A stretch of DNA of 64,000 nucleotides, taken from the NCBI RefSeq assembly GCF_003097495.1, contig NZ_QEOP01000001.1:1240001-1304000 (forward strand), read 5' to 3'. The notes beneath the pieces are model-generated. The model saw only the letters and a program-made list of their open reading frames with translations, ran no database searches and had not been told where the DNA came from. Shown here piece after piece: positions 16,196 to 25,018 of this stretch (position 1 is the first letter of the stretch; the number at the start of each line of letters is the position of its first letter). The position numbers were made by a program, and so were the translations under genes. Source of the DNA: Amnibacterium flavum (GTDB lineage Bacteria; Actinomycetota; Actinomycetes; Actinomycetales; Microbacteriaceae).

Positions 16196-19135
16196 ATGCT
16201 TTTCCTCCTCGTGCTGTTCGGACTGACAGCGGTCCTGCTCCCGCCTCTCGCCCGCCGCATCGGCACCCGCGTGTTCTACGTCGCCGCGGTGCCCGCCGCC
16301 GCCGGATTCGTGCACGCCGCGTTCTCTGGCCCCTCGATCCTCGGCGGCGAGACACTGCTGGAGCGCACGCCCTGGGTGCCGTCGCTCGGACTGACGCTCG
16401 ACCTGCGGATGGATCCGCTCGCGTGGCTCCTCGCCATGATCGTCACCGGCGTCGGCGCGCTGGTGCTCGTCTACTGCGTGCGCTACTTCCGCGACGACGA
16501 GGCGGGCCTCGGCCGCTTCGCCGGCATCCTCACCGCGTTCGCCGGGTCGATGTACGGCCTCGTCCTCGCCGACGACGTCTACCTGCTCTACGTGTTCTGG
16601 GAGCTGACCACGGTCTTCTCCTACCTGCTCATCGGCCATTACACGGGGCGCCGCGCCAGCCGCGCGGCCGCCCTCCAGGCGCTGCTGGTCACCACGCTCG
16701 GCGGTCTCGCGATGCTCGTCGGCTTCGTGCTCCTCGCCATGGACGCCGGCACGAGCAGTCTCTCGGCCCTCGTCGCCGACCCGCCGCCGGCGGGTCCGCT
16801 CGTCACGACGGCGATCCTCCTGATCCTCGTCGGCGCGATCTCGAAGTCCGCCATCTTCCCGTTCCACTTCTGGCTGCCGGGCGCGATGGCCGCCCCGACA
16901 CCGGTGAGTGCGTACCTGCACGCCGCCGCGATGGTGAAGGCGGGGATCTACCTCGTCGCCCGCCTCGCCCCCGGGTACGTCGACACCCCGGGCTGGCGCG
17001 AGACGCTCGTGATCCTCGGCATCGTCACCATGCTTCTCGGCGGGTGGCGGGCGATCCGCGAGACCGACCTCAAGCTGCTGCTCGCCTACGGCACGGTCGG
17101 CCAGCTGGGCTTCCTGATGATCATCGTCGGCTACGGCACGCGCGACACCGCACTCGCCGGTCTCGCTCTGCTGCTGGCCCATGCCCTGTTCAAATCGGCG
17201 CTGTTCCTCACCGTCGGCATCATCGATCACGCGACCGGCACCCGGGATCTGCGGCGCCTGTCGGGTCTCGGTCGCAGGGCACCGCTCCTCGCGACCATCG
17301 GCATCGTCGCGGCCGCGTCGATGGCCGGCCTCCCGCCCCTCTTCGGCTTCGTGGCGAAGGAGGCGGTGCTCACCAGCCTCCTCGAGGCGGGGCAGCACGG
17401 TGACCCGCTCGCCGTCGTCGCCCTCGTCGGGGTGAGCGTCGGGTCGGTGCTGACCGTCGCCTACGCCACCCGCTTCGTCTGGGGCGCGTTCTTCCGCAAG
17501 CCCGGTGTGGACCAGGTCGAGCCGCACCACGAGGGACCCGAGTTCCTGCTGGCGCCCGGTCTGCTCGCTCTCGCGAGCCTCGCCGCCGGCCCGCTCGCCG
17601 GACTCGTCGACGGCGCCCTGGCCCCGGCGGCCGCGGAGCTGCCCGCCGAGTCGGAGGAGACCTATCACCTGGCGCTCTGGCACGGACTCGAGCCCGCCCT
17701 CTTCATCTCGGCCGGCACGATCGTGCTGGGGCTCGTCGTGTTCGCCTGGCGTCGTCGCACCGAAGCCGGCCGCGGCAGCGAACCGCATCGCCGCACTCTC
17801 GCGGTCAGCGCCTACCGGGCCGGCCTCAAATCGGTCGACCGCGTGGCCGCGCGCGTCACCTCGATCACTCAGCGCGGTTCGCTGCCGTTCTACCTCACGA
17901 TCATCCTCCTCGTCTTCCTCGTCACCGTCGGGGCTTCGCTGTCCCGCATCCGCGAGTGGCCGACCGAGGCGAGGCTCTGGGACAGCCCCGGCCAGCTCGT
18001 CGTCGGAGCGCTGATGATGGTCGCGGCCGTCGCCGCGACCGTGGCCGCGAAGCGGTTCCAGGCCGTCGTGCTGGTCGGCGCGACGGGGCTGGGCATGGCC
18101 GTGCTCTTCGCCCTTCACGGCGCTCCCGATCTCGCCCTCACCCAGGTCCTGGTCGAGATCGTCACGCTGGTCGCCTTCGTCCTCGTCCTCCGTCGTCTAC
18201 CGGCCCGCCTCGGCGAGAAGAACGGCAGCAGATTCCGGATCGGACGCGCCCTGCTCGGTCTCGCCGTCGGCTCCCTCATGGCGGTCGTCGCCGTCGTCGC
18301 GCTCGGCGCCCGCACCGAGGTGCCGATCTCCGTCGAGTTCCCGGGGCTCGCGGTCGAGATCGGCCACGGGGTCAACGTCGTCAATGTCGCCCTCGTCGAC
18401 CTGCGCGGCTGGGACACGATGGGCGAGCTCAGCGTGCTCATCGCGGCAGCGACCGGTGTGGCGAGCCTCGTCTTCGTCTCGAGCCGAAGCGACAGGATGC
18501 CTGACTTCGCGCGGCGATCCGGCCGCGGCATCCGTTCGCTGCCGGGCAGCACCCGGCGCCCCTCCACCGACGACGACCGCGGGGCGTGGTTGCTCGCCGG
18601 CAGCACGCTCGCACCGCGCAACCGGTCCATCCTGCTCGAAGTCGTCGTCCGGCTCGTCTTCCACGCGCTCATCGTCGTCTCGCTGTACCTGCTCCTCGCG
18701 GGCCACAACGCTCCCGGCGGCGGATTCGCGGGTGGTCTGGTCGTCGGGCTCGCGCTCGTCGCCCGGTACCTCGCCGCCGGTCGTATCGAGCTCGCCGCCG
18801 CCGCTCCCGTCAATGCCGGGGCCCTGCTGGGGACCGGGCTGCTGTTCGCTGTGGGCACCGCGCTCGTTCCACTCTTCTTCGGGGTCGACGCCCTCACCTC
18901 GACCTGGTTCGAACTCGACCTCGGCTGGTTCGGCGAGATCGTCTTCGTCACCTCGACACTCTTCGATGTCGGCGTCTACCTCGTCGTCATCGGCCTCGCG
19001 CTCGATGTCCTCCGCAGTCTCGGCGGCGAGGTCGACCGCCAGCAGGAGGAAGAGGAGCAGAACTCCGGAACCCCCGCCGACGCCGGGGACAGCACGGCGC
19101 ACGTCGGCACCGCGAGTGAGAAGGGCGGATCATGA
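16196..19135 (+). CDS. mrpA: Na+/H+ antiporter subunit A, fused with MnhB domain (MrpAB)
   Basis: The 979-residue polytopic protein has an N-terminal NADH-dehydrogenase ND5-like core. Conserved features are YVFWELTTVFSYLLIG, the Lys-containing ISKSAIFPFHFWLPGAM, and HALFKSALFLTVGIIDHATGTRD. MnhA C-terminal helices follow (residues about 560-760, with HGAPDLALTQVLVEI). From about residue 810 an MnhB domain appears (LVFHALIVVSLYLLLAGHNAPGGGFAGG). Fusion of A and B is usual in actinobacteria. GGAGG sits 5 nt before the ATG. It opens a tightly overlapping A(B)-C-D-E-F-G operon for Na+(K+)/H+ exchange at the cytoplasmic membrane, supporting pH and salt homeostasis. Confidence 0.95.
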   Translation: MLFLLVLFGLTAVLLPPLARRIGTRVFYVAAVPAAAGFVHAAFSGPSILGGETLLERTPWVPSLGLTLDLRMDPLAWLLAMIVTGVGALVLVYCVRYFRDDEAGLGRFAGILTAFAGSMYGLVLADDVYLLYVFWELTTVFSYLLIGHYTGRRASRAAALQALLVTTLGGLAMLVGFVLLAMDAGTSSLSALVADPPPAGPLVTTAILLILVGAISKSAIFPFHFWLPGAMAAPTPVSAYLHAAAMVKAGIYLVARLAPGYVDTPGWRETLVILGIVTMLLGGWRAIRETDLKLLLAYGTVGQLGFLMIIVGYGTRDTALAGLALLLAHALFKSALFLTVGIIDHATGTRDLRRLSGLGRRAPLLATIGIVAAASMAGLPPLFGFVAKEAVLTSLLEAGQHGDPLAVVALVGVSVGSVLTVAYATRFVWGAFFRKPGVDQVEPHHEGPEFLLAPGLLALASLAAGPLAGLVDGALAPAAAELPAESEETYHLALWHGLEPALFISAGTIVLGLVVFAWRRRTEAGRGSEPHRRTLAVSAYRAGLKSVDRVAARVTSITQRGSLPFYLTIILLVFLVTVGASLSRIREWPTEARLWDSPGQLVVGALMMVAAVAATVAAKRFQAVVLVGATGLGMAVLFALHGAPDLALTQVLVEIVTLVAFVLVLRRLPARLGEKNGSRFRIGRALLGLAVGSLMAVVAVVALGARTEVPISVEFPGLAVEIGHGVNVVNVALVDLRGWDTMGELSVLIAAATGVASLVFVSSRSDRMPDFARRSGRGIRSLPGSTRRPSTDDDRGAWLLAGSTLAPRNRSILLEVVVRLVFHALIVVSLYLLLAGHNAPGGGFAGGLVVGLALVARYLAAGRIELAAAAPVNAGALLGTGLLFAVGTALVPLFFGVDALTSTWFELDLGWFGEIVFVTSTLFDVGVYLVVIGLALDVLRSLGGEVDRQQEEEEQNSGTPADAGDSTAHVGTASEKGGS

Positions 19136-19551
19136 CAGTCTCCCTCGCACTCCTCGTCACCATGGCCGTGCTCTACGCCTGCGGCGTCTACCTGCTGCTC
19201 GAGAAGAGCATGACTCGCGTCGTCATCGGGTTCCTCCTGATCGGCAACGCGACGAACATCCTGCTGCTCGTCGTCTCGGGCCGCGCGGGCGACGCCCCGA
19301 TCATGGACGGTCGGTCGGATCCCGGCGACCTCTCGGATCCGCTCCCGCAGGCGCTCATCCTCACCGCGATCGTCATCACCTTCGCGGTGTCCGCGTTCCT
19401 GCTCGCGCTCGTCTACCGGTCGTGGCGGCTCGGCAACGCCGACTCGCTGTCAGCCGACCCCGAGGACGTCGCGATCCGCACGCGCCGCGCAGCCGAGGCG
19501 GAGACGCCCGACGCCGACGAGGACGACACGGAGTTCGGGGATCGATCATGA
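19132..19551 (+). CDS. mrpC: Na+/H+ antiporter subunit C
   Basis: The 139-residue NuoK-like protein has three transmembrane helices. The conserved YACGVYLLLEKSMTRVVIGFLLIGNATNILLL segment spans residues 13-45 and DPLPQALILTAIVITFAVSAFLLAL residues 67-90. The C-terminal 45 residues are acidic and probably cytosolic. Its ATG overlaps the mrpA stop by 4 bp, consistent with stoichiometric co-translation in the Mrp complex. Confidence 0.95.
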   Translation: MTVSLALLVTMAVLYACGVYLLLEKSMTRVVIGFLLIGNATNILLLVVSGRAGDAPIMDGRSDPGDLSDPLPQALILTAIVITFAVSAFLLALVYRSWRLGNADSLSADPEDVAIRTRRAAEAETPDADEDDTEFGDRS

Positions 19552-21110
19552 GCTGGCTCGTTCCCCTTCCGGTACTGCTGCCGCTCCTCGGAGCGGCGAC
19601 AGCACTGCTGTTCTACCGGCGCCCGCGGCTGCAGCGCCTCATCACCCTCACGGTGCTGTCCGCGGTGCTCGTCATCGGCGTCGTCCTGCTGATCGAGGTC
19701 GACACCAACGGCACGCTGGTCATGGCGGTGGGCGGCTGGCCGGCCCCGTTCGGTATCACTCTCGTCGTCGACCGGCTTCCGGCGCTCATGGTGTCCGTCT
19801 CCGCGGCCGTCCTCCTCGCGGTCCTCGTCTTCGCGGTCGGACAGGGTCTCGCCGACGAGAGCGAGGGCGACAGCACTCCGGTCTCGATCTACTACCCGGC
19901 CTACCTGGTGCTGGGTGCGGGCGTCTTCAACGCGTTCATCGCGGGCGACCTGTTCAACCTCTACGTCGGCTTCGAGATCCTGCTGGTCGCCAGCTACGTC
20001 CTCATCACCCTGGGCGGCACCGAGCCCCGGATCCGCGCCGGTACGACCTACATCGTGGTCAGCCTGCTGTCGTCGCTGCTCTTTCTCGCGGCGATCTCGA
20101 TGATCTATGCAGCGACCGGGACCTTGAACATGGCGCAGCTGTCCGAGCGGATCTCCGGACTGCCGCCCGAATTGCAGACGCTGCTGCATGTCATGCTGCT
20201 CATCGCGTTCGGCATCAAGGCGGCCGTGTTCCCGCTGTCGTTCTGGCTGCCCGACTCGTACCCGACCGCCCCCGCCCCGGTCACGGCGGTGTTCGCCGGA
20301 CTCCTCACCAAGGTGGGCGTCTACGCCATCATCCGCACCGAGACGATCCTGTTCCCGAGTCCCGAGCTCAACAACGCCCTGCTGATCGTGGCGTTCCTCA
20401 CGATGGTCGTCGGAATCCTCGGTGCGATCGCGCAGGCGGACATCAAACGCATGCTCTCGTTCACCCTGGTGAGCCACATCGGCTACATGGTGCTCGGCGT
20501 CGGGCTGGGCACGGCGGCCGGGGTCGCCGCCGCGATCTTCTACACGGTGCACCACATCATCGTGCAGACGACCCTGTTCCTCGGTGCGGGACTGATCGAG
20601 CGCAAGGGCGGCTCGACCTCCCTCAGCCAGCTCGGCGGCCTGATGAAGGCGTCGCCGGTCATCGCGATCCTGTTCTTCATCCCCGCGCTCAACCTCGGCG
20701 GAATCCCGCCGTTCTCGGGCTTCCTCGGCAAGCTGGGGCTGCTCGAGGCGTCGGCCGAGGTGGCGACGCCGCTCGCCTACCTGCTGATCGGTGCGGCCGT
20801 CGTGGTCTCGCTCCTGACCCTGTACCCGCTCGCGCGGACCTGGAACCTCGCCTTCTGGCGCCCTCGCGACGAGGTCGAGAACTACGAATCGTTCCTCACG
20901 GAATCACTGCGCGACGACCCGTGGGGGGGACGTATCGTCCAGTCGCGCACGGTTCCGCCGCTGATGATCGGCGCCACCGCGGCGATGGTCGGTCTCGGCC
21001 TCCTGCTCACCTTCTTCGGAGGACCGATCTACGAGGTCGCCACGCGGGCGGGTGCCGATCTGCAGGGCACGACGGCGTACATCACGAGCGTTCTCGGGGA
21101 GCGGCCATGA
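19548..21110 (+). CDS. mrpD: Na+/H+ antiporter subunit D
   Basis: The 520-residue ND2/ND4/ND5-type antiporter subunit has about 14 transmembrane segments. Signature stretches are FNLYVGFEILLVASYVLI, FGIKAAVFPLSFWLPDSYPTAPAPVTAVFAGLLTKVGVYAIIR (with the key Lys), and ALNLGGIPPFSGFLGKLGLLEA. It provides one of the proton or cation paths in the Mrp complex. The ATG overlaps the mrpC stop by 4 bp. The last region has a hydrophilic loop (WRPRDEVENYESFLTESLRDD) before the terminal helix. Confidence 0.95.
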   Translation: MSWLVPLPVLLPLLGAATALLFYRRPRLQRLITLTVLSAVLVIGVVLLIEVDTNGTLVMAVGGWPAPFGITLVVDRLPALMVSVSAAVLLAVLVFAVGQGLADESEGDSTPVSIYYPAYLVLGAGVFNAFIAGDLFNLYVGFEILLVASYVLITLGGTEPRIRAGTTYIVVSLLSSLLFLAAISMIYAATGTLNMAQLSERISGLPPELQTLLHVMLLIAFGIKAAVFPLSFWLPDSYPTAPAPVTAVFAGLLTKVGVYAIIRTETILFPSPELNNALLIVAFLTMVVGILGAIAQADIKRMLSFTLVSHIGYMVLGVGLGTAAGVAAAIFYTVHHIIVQTTLFLGAGLIERKGGSTSLSQLGGLMKASPVIAILFFIPALNLGGIPPFSGFLGKLGLLEASAEVATPLAYLLIGAAVVVSLLTLYPLARTWNLAFWRPRDEVENYESFLTESLRDDPWGGRIVQSRTVPPLMIGATAAMVGLGLLLTFFGGPIYEVATRAGADLQGTTAYITSVLGERP

Positions 21111-21712
21111 CCGAATCCGCCCAGGACCTCCCTCCCGTGCACGGCAGCACGCCCGTGCGCAAGTGGGGCGGCCAGATGATCCAGCAGGCGCCACTGCTTG
21201 TCGTGCTCGTCCTGCTCTGGCTGTTCCTCTGGGGATCGTTCTCGCCCCTCGACATCGTCGTCGGCATCCTGGTCGCTCTGTTGGTGACCCGGGTGTTCGA
21301 ACTTCCTCCGGTGCAGCTCTCCGGCCGGTTCAATCCGTGGTGGCTCCTCGTGTTCCTCGTCAGGTTCGCCGGCCAGGTCGTCGCCGGATCCGTCGAGGTC
21401 GCTTCGAAGGCCTTCCGGTTCGGCACGGTCGTCCGCAGCTCGGTCATCGAGGTGGGGCTCACGACCACCTCCGATTTCGTCATGACTCTCACCGCCATCA
21501 CCATGTCTCTGGTCCCCGGATCCCTCATCCTCGAGGTCGACCGCAGCGGCTCGACCCTGTTCCTGCACGTGCTCGGCGCGGTCGACGACGACGCCATCGA
21601 GAAGGCGCGTCGGAAGGTGCTGCATGCCGAGGTCGACATCCTCCGCGCCGTCGGGTCGCGGGACGAGCTCGTCGAGGCCGAATCCCGGCTCCGCGGGAAG
21701 GTGTCTGCGTGA
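21107..21712 (+). CDS. mrpE: Na+/H+ antiporter subunit E
   Basis: The 201-residue MnhE has two N-terminal hydrophobic segments (QAPLLVVLVLLWLFLWGSFSPLDIVVGILVALLVTRVF, residues 26-65) and the conserved LTAITMSLVPGSLILEVDRSGSTLFLHVL in the cytosolic half. A leading 20-residue hydrophilic extension precedes the first helix. The start overlaps mrpD by 4 bp. MnhE stabilises the Mrp complex. Confidence 0.93.
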   Translation: MTESAQDLPPVHGSTPVRKWGGQMIQQAPLLVVLVLLWLFLWGSFSPLDIVVGILVALLVTRVFELPPVQLSGRFNPWWLLVFLVRFAGQVVAGSVEVASKAFRFGTVVRSSVIEVGLTTTSDFVMTLTAITMSLVPGSLILEVDRSGSTLFLHVLGAVDDDAIEKARRKVLHAEVDILRAVGSRDELVEAESRLRGKVSA

Positions 21713-22050
21713 CCGTCATCGGAGCGCTCTACCTCGCGAGCGGCATCGTCTTCGCCACGGCCGCCGTGCTCGTGCTGATCAGGCTCGTCCGCGGCCCGTC
21801 GATCCTCGACCGCATGATCGCCTCCGATGTGCTGCTCACCACCGTGATCCTCGTCCTCGGTGCCGAGATGATCATCGGCGGCCACACCCGCACCCTGCCG
21901 ATCGTGCTCGTGCTGACCGGCACGGCCGTCTTCGGGTCGATCGCCGTCGCCCGGTACGTGTCCAAGCACGACAAACCCGGAGCGGGAGCCGGCGACAAGC
22001 CGGGCAGCGCCGCCGGGACGGCCGATCGCGCTCGAGGAAGGGAGTCCTGA
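21709..22050 (+). CDS. mrpF: Na+/H+ antiporter subunit F (MrpF/PhaF)
   Basis: The 113-residue, three-helix protein shows the family pattern RLVRGPSILDRMIASDVLLTTVILVLG followed by LPIVLVLTGTAVFGSIAVARYV. The C-terminus is a short Gly/Lys-rich tail. The start is GTG 21709, overlapping the mrpE stop by 4 bp; no ATG is available near the conserved N-terminus. Confidence 0.93.
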   Translation: MTVIGALYLASGIVFATAAVLVLIRLVRGPSILDRMIASDVLLTTVILVLGAEMIIGGHTRTLPIVLVLTGTAVFGSIAVARYVSKHDKPGAGAGDKPGSAAGTADRARGRES

Positions 22051-22412
22051 TGGACGACGTCATCGGAGGCGACGGGTTCGAGCTGGTCGCCGCCGTCCTG
22101 CTCCTCGCGGGCGCCGTGCTCTCGCTCGCCGCGGGCGTCGGCCTCGTCCGATTCCCCGACGCCCTGAGCCGCATGCACGCGGCGACGAAACCGCAGATCC
22201 TCGGACTCATCTGCGTGCTCGTCGGCGTGGTCCTCGCCTCGCACAGCTGGTCCGCGCTGCTCGTCGTCGTCGTCGCGATCCTGCTGCAGCTCCTCACGAG
22301 CCCGATGTCGGCGCACATGATCGGTCGCGCCGGGTACCGCACCGGGAACTACCGCCGCGACCTGCTGGAACGCGACGAGCTCGAGGACGACATCAAGCGC
22401 GCCTCGGACTAG
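22050..22412 (+). CDS. mrpG: Na+/H+ antiporter subunit G
   Basis: The 120-residue MnhG/PhaG protein has three hydrophobic helices and the diagnostic GLVRFPDALSRMHAATKPQILGL segment near residues 36-58. The charged tail ends DELEDDIKRASD. Its ATG shares one base with the mrpF stop and is preceded by GGAAGGGAG. It closes the operon, and a GC-rich hairpin follows at 22427-22447. Confidence 0.93.
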   Translation: MDDVIGGDGFELVAAVLLLAGAVLSLAAGVGLVRFPDALSRMHAATKPQILGLICVLVGVVLASHSWSALLVVVVAILLQLLTSPMSAHMIGRAGYRTGNYRRDLLERDELEDDIKRASD

Positions 22413-22426
22413 GCCTGTGCCATCCG

Positions 22427-22447
22427 CGCCGCCGGGTGATGGCGGCG
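22427..22447. terminator. Hairpin between convergent mrpG and esterase genes
   Basis: CGCCGCC pairs with GGCGGCG across a 7-nt loop, 14 bp after the mrpG stop. No T-tract is present on either side. It is a candidate bidirectional terminator for the converging transcripts. Confidence 0.5.
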
Positions 22448-22456
22448 GGACCGACG

Positions 22457-23419
22457 TCAGCCGAGCAGCTCCTTGAAGACGGCGAGGGTCTCCGCCGCGG
22501 AATCGATGCCGCCGCCCTCGTGGCCGTTGTACGGCCAGACGGTGATCTCCTTCTCGCCCGCGTACGCGTTGAAGGCCGCGAACACGGTGGACGGCGGGCA
22601 GATCTCGTCCATCAGCGCCGCCGACATGCGGACCGGGGTCTTCGACCTCGCGGCGAAGTTGACGCCGTCGAAGTAGGAGAGGGTCCGGTAGACGAGGTCC
22701 ACGTGATCCCGGTGGGTCGCCAGGTAGCTGACGACCTCGTGGTACGGGTTCGCGTTCGTGATCACCGTTGCACGGGGGAAGTCGCAGAGGAAGGGGACGT
22801 ACGCGACGGCGACGCGCAGATCCGTCTGAAGGGCCGCGGCCGCGAGTGCGAGCCCTCCTCCCTGGCTGCCGCCGAGCACGGCGACACGGCTTCCGTCGAC
22901 CTGTTCGAGCGCGCGGGCCGCATCGACCGCCAGGACCGCGTCGGTCATGAGACGGCGGTAGTAGAATGAGTCGGGACTCGAGATGCCGCGGGTGAGGAAC
23001 CCGGGGATCTGCGGTGACGACGCGGAGTCGTCAGGGGTGTCGCCGACACTCCAGGTCGACCCCTGGCCGCGGCTGTCCATCTGGAGATGCGCGTAACCGG
23101 CCGCCGCCCAGGTGAGGCTCTCGATCGCCCGGCCTCGTCCGCCCCCGTACCCGATGTACTCGACGACCGCGGGAAGCGGTCCCGTCGAGCCGGCGGGCAC
23201 CCGCAGCCACGCCTTGATCTCCTGTCCGCCGAACCCGGCGAAGGTGACATCGAAGACCTCGATGGCCGTCAGTCCCGTCTCGACCGGCACCACGCGCGGG
23301 GCGAACCAGCGGTCCTGGCTCTCGGTCAGTGTGCGAGCCCAGAACTCGTCGAAGTCATCCGGCGCGGTCTGGGGGCTGCGGTATCGACGGAGCTCGTCCT
23401 CGGGCAGGTCGGTGAACAT
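22457..23419 (-). CDS. Acetylxylan esterase / cephalosporin-C deacetylase family (CE7)
   Basis: The 320-residue alpha/beta hydrolase of the CE7 family has the nucleophile elbow LGGSQGGGLAL (Ser near residue 184), an acid in KTPVRMSAALMDEICPPST and the catalytic His in YNGHEGGG near residue 299. The N-terminal DDFDEFWARTL is characteristic of the family. It deacetylates short oligosaccharides or other small acetyl esters in the cytoplasm; no signal peptide is visible. ATG 23419 sits 6 nt after a minus-strand TAGGGT, so it is probably leaderless. No neighbouring glycosidase indicates the substrate. Confidence 0.88.
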   Translation of the reverse strand: MFTDLPEDELRRYRSPQTAPDDFDEFWARTLTESQDRWFAPRVVPVETGLTAIEVFDVTFAGFGGQEIKAWLRVPAGSTGPLPAVVEYIGYGGGRGRAIESLTWAAAGYAHLQMDSRGQGSTWSVGDTPDDSASSPQIPGFLTRGISSPDSFYYRRLMTDAVLAVDAARALEQVDGSRVAVLGGSQGGGLALAAAALQTDLRVAVAYVPFLCDFPRATVITNANPYHEVVSYLATHRDHVDLVYRTLSYFDGVNFAARSKTPVRMSAALMDEICPPSTVFAAFNAYAGEKEITVWPYNGHEGGGIDSAAETLAVFKELLG

Positions 23420-23425
23420 GCGCTC

Positions 23426-23431
23426 ACCCTA
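23426..23431 (-). promoter_or_regulatory. -10 element of a leaderless promoter for the CE7 esterase
   Basis: TAGGGT on the minus strand, followed by 6 nt and ATG 23419. It lies in the divergent gap to otsA. Confidence 0.55.
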
Positions 23432-23489
23432 ATCGCGCTCCGGCATCGTGCGCGGCCACGCGATCCTGCGGTCGCGGAGGGGGCCTCGG

Positions 23490-23495
23490 TAGACT
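23490..23495 (+). promoter_or_regulatory. -10-like TAGACT upstream of otsA
   Basis: Identical to the hexamers before pta and mrpA. Here no ATG or GTG lies 5-7 nt downstream, so the otsA transcript would begin near 23502 with a short leader of about 25 nt. Confidence 0.45.
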
Positions 23496-25018
23496 TGCGG
23501 ACCGAACCCCCCGGATCGGATCGCATCATTTCTCCTTCTTCCCGCAAATTCGGCTTCGTCGTCGTCTCGAACCGGCTCCCGGTCGACCGGATCGAGCCCG
23601 AGAACGGCGAGGGCAGCTGGCAGCGCTCACCCGGCGGACTCGTCACCGCCGTCGAACCGGTCATGCAGGCCAATGACGGCGCGTGGGTGGGGTGGCCCGG
23701 CATCGCCGACCGCGAGTACGACGCGTTCGAGAGCGATGGAGTGCACCTGGTGCCCGTCGCCCTGTCCGAGGCCGAGGTCGCCGACTACTACGAGGGCTTC
23801 TCGAACGACACCCTGTGGCCGCTGTACCACGACGTGATCATGCCGCCCACCTACCACCGCGAGTGGTGGGAGTCCTACGTCCGCGTCAACCAGCGCTTCG
23901 CCGACGCGGCCGCCGCGGTCGCGAAGAAGAACGCGATCGTGTGGGTCCACGACTACCAGCTGCAGCTCGTGCCGGCCATGCTGCGCACGAAGCGCCCCGA
24001 CCTCACGATCGGCTTCTTCAACCACATCCCGTTCCCGGCATACGGCATCTACTCGCAGCTGCCGTGGCGCAAGCAGATCCTCAACGGTCTGCTCGGTGCC
24101 GACCTGATCGGCTTCCAGCGGGGCGCCGACGCCGGCAACTTCGCCCGCGCCGTCCGGCGCTCGCTCGGCTACTCGGCGAAGGGCACCGTCGTCGAGGTCC
24201 CCGAGAAGGGACCCGACGGGGCTCCCGCCATCCGCTCCGTGATCGCACGCCACTTCCCGATCTCCATCGATGTCGCCGGCTACGAGGAGCTCGCGGAACG
24301 CGAGGACGTCAAAGCGCGGGCCGCGGAGATCCGGCACGAGCTCGGCGATCCCGATGTCGTCATGCTGGGCGTCGACCGGCTCGACTACACCAAGGGCATC
24401 GGCCATCGGATGAAGGCGTTCGGCGAGCTGCTCGAGGAGGGCCGCCTCGACGTGCGCAATGCGACGCTCGTGCAGGTCGCGAGCCCGAGCCGCGAACGGG
24501 TCGAGACCTACAAGACCCTGCGCGATGAGATCGAGCTCACGGTGGGCCGGGTCAACGGCGACTTCGGGGCGATCGGGCACCAGGCGATCAGCTACTTCCA
24601 CCACAGCTACCCGCGCGAGGAGATGGTGGCGCTGTTCCTGGCGTCCGACATCATGCTCGTCACCGCACTGCGCGACGGCATGAACCTCGTCGCCAAGGAG
24701 TACGTCGCCAGTCGCATCGACGACGACGGCGTGCTCGTCCTCAGCGAGTTCGCCGGGGCGGCAGACGAGCTGAAGAGCGCACTGCTGATCAACCCGCACG
24801 ACATCGACGGCCTCAAGGACGCCATCATGGCAGCCGTCGAGATGCCACAGCGCGAGCGGCAGACGCGGATGCGCGCGCTCCGAAAGCGCGTGCGGGAGCA
24901 CGACGTCGAACGATGGTCGGCGAGCTTCCTCGACGTGCTCAGCGGGGTGAACCCCGATCGCGCACCCGATCTCGAGACCGGCGATGACGACAGTGACCAT
25001 CCGGCGGGTGAGAAGTGA
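23495..25018 (+). CDS. otsA: Alpha,alpha-trehalose-phosphate synthase
   Basis: This is a GT20 glycosyltransferase joining UDP- (or GDP-) glucose and glucose-6-phosphate to trehalose-6-phosphate. Motifs: FVVVSNRLPVDR, the phosphate-binding RSPGGLVTA, VWVHDYQLQLVPAMLR, GFFNHIPFPAYGIYSQLPWR, LGVDRLDYTKGI and the donor-binding DGMNLVAKEYVASR. About 500 residues match the family. The start is uncertain. TTG 23495 is the only conventional start near the conserved N-terminus, but it overlaps the -10-like TAGACT. ATT 23528 (giving MSPSSRKFGF, with a weak GGATCGGA upstream) fits family N-termini better. otsB overlaps its stop. Confidence 0.93.
   Translation: MRTEPPGSDRIISPSSRKFGFVVVSNRLPVDRIEPENGEGSWQRSPGGLVTAVEPVMQANDGAWVGWPGIADREYDAFESDGVHLVPVALSEAEVADYYEGFSNDTLWPLYHDVIMPPTYHREWWESYVRVNQRFADAAAAVAKKNAIVWVHDYQLQLVPAMLRTKRPDLTIGFFNHIPFPAYGIYSQLPWRKQILNGLLGADLIGFQRGADAGNFARAVRRSLGYSAKGTVVEVPEKGPDGAPAIRSVIARHFPISIDVAGYEELAEREDVKARAAEIRHELGDPDVVMLGVDRLDYTKGIGHRMKAFGELLEEGRLDVRNATLVQVASPSRERVETYKTLRDEIELTVGRVNGDFGAIGHQAISYFHHSYPREEMVALFLASDIMLVTALRDGMNLVAKEYVASRIDDDGVLVLSEFAGAADELKSALLINPHDIDGLKDAIMAAVEMPQRERQTRMRALRKRVREHDVERWSASFLDVLSGVNPDRAPDLETGDDDSDHPAGEK

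Noticed and set aside
15785-18118. Long minus-strand frame antisense to mrpA
   Set aside because: Shadow of the mrpA coding sequence; no hydrophobic segments or recognisable motifs.
23087-23494. N-terminal extension of otsA back to 23087
   Set aside because: It overlaps the oppositely oriented esterase gene and has no similarity to OtsA. The frame is open only because of base composition.
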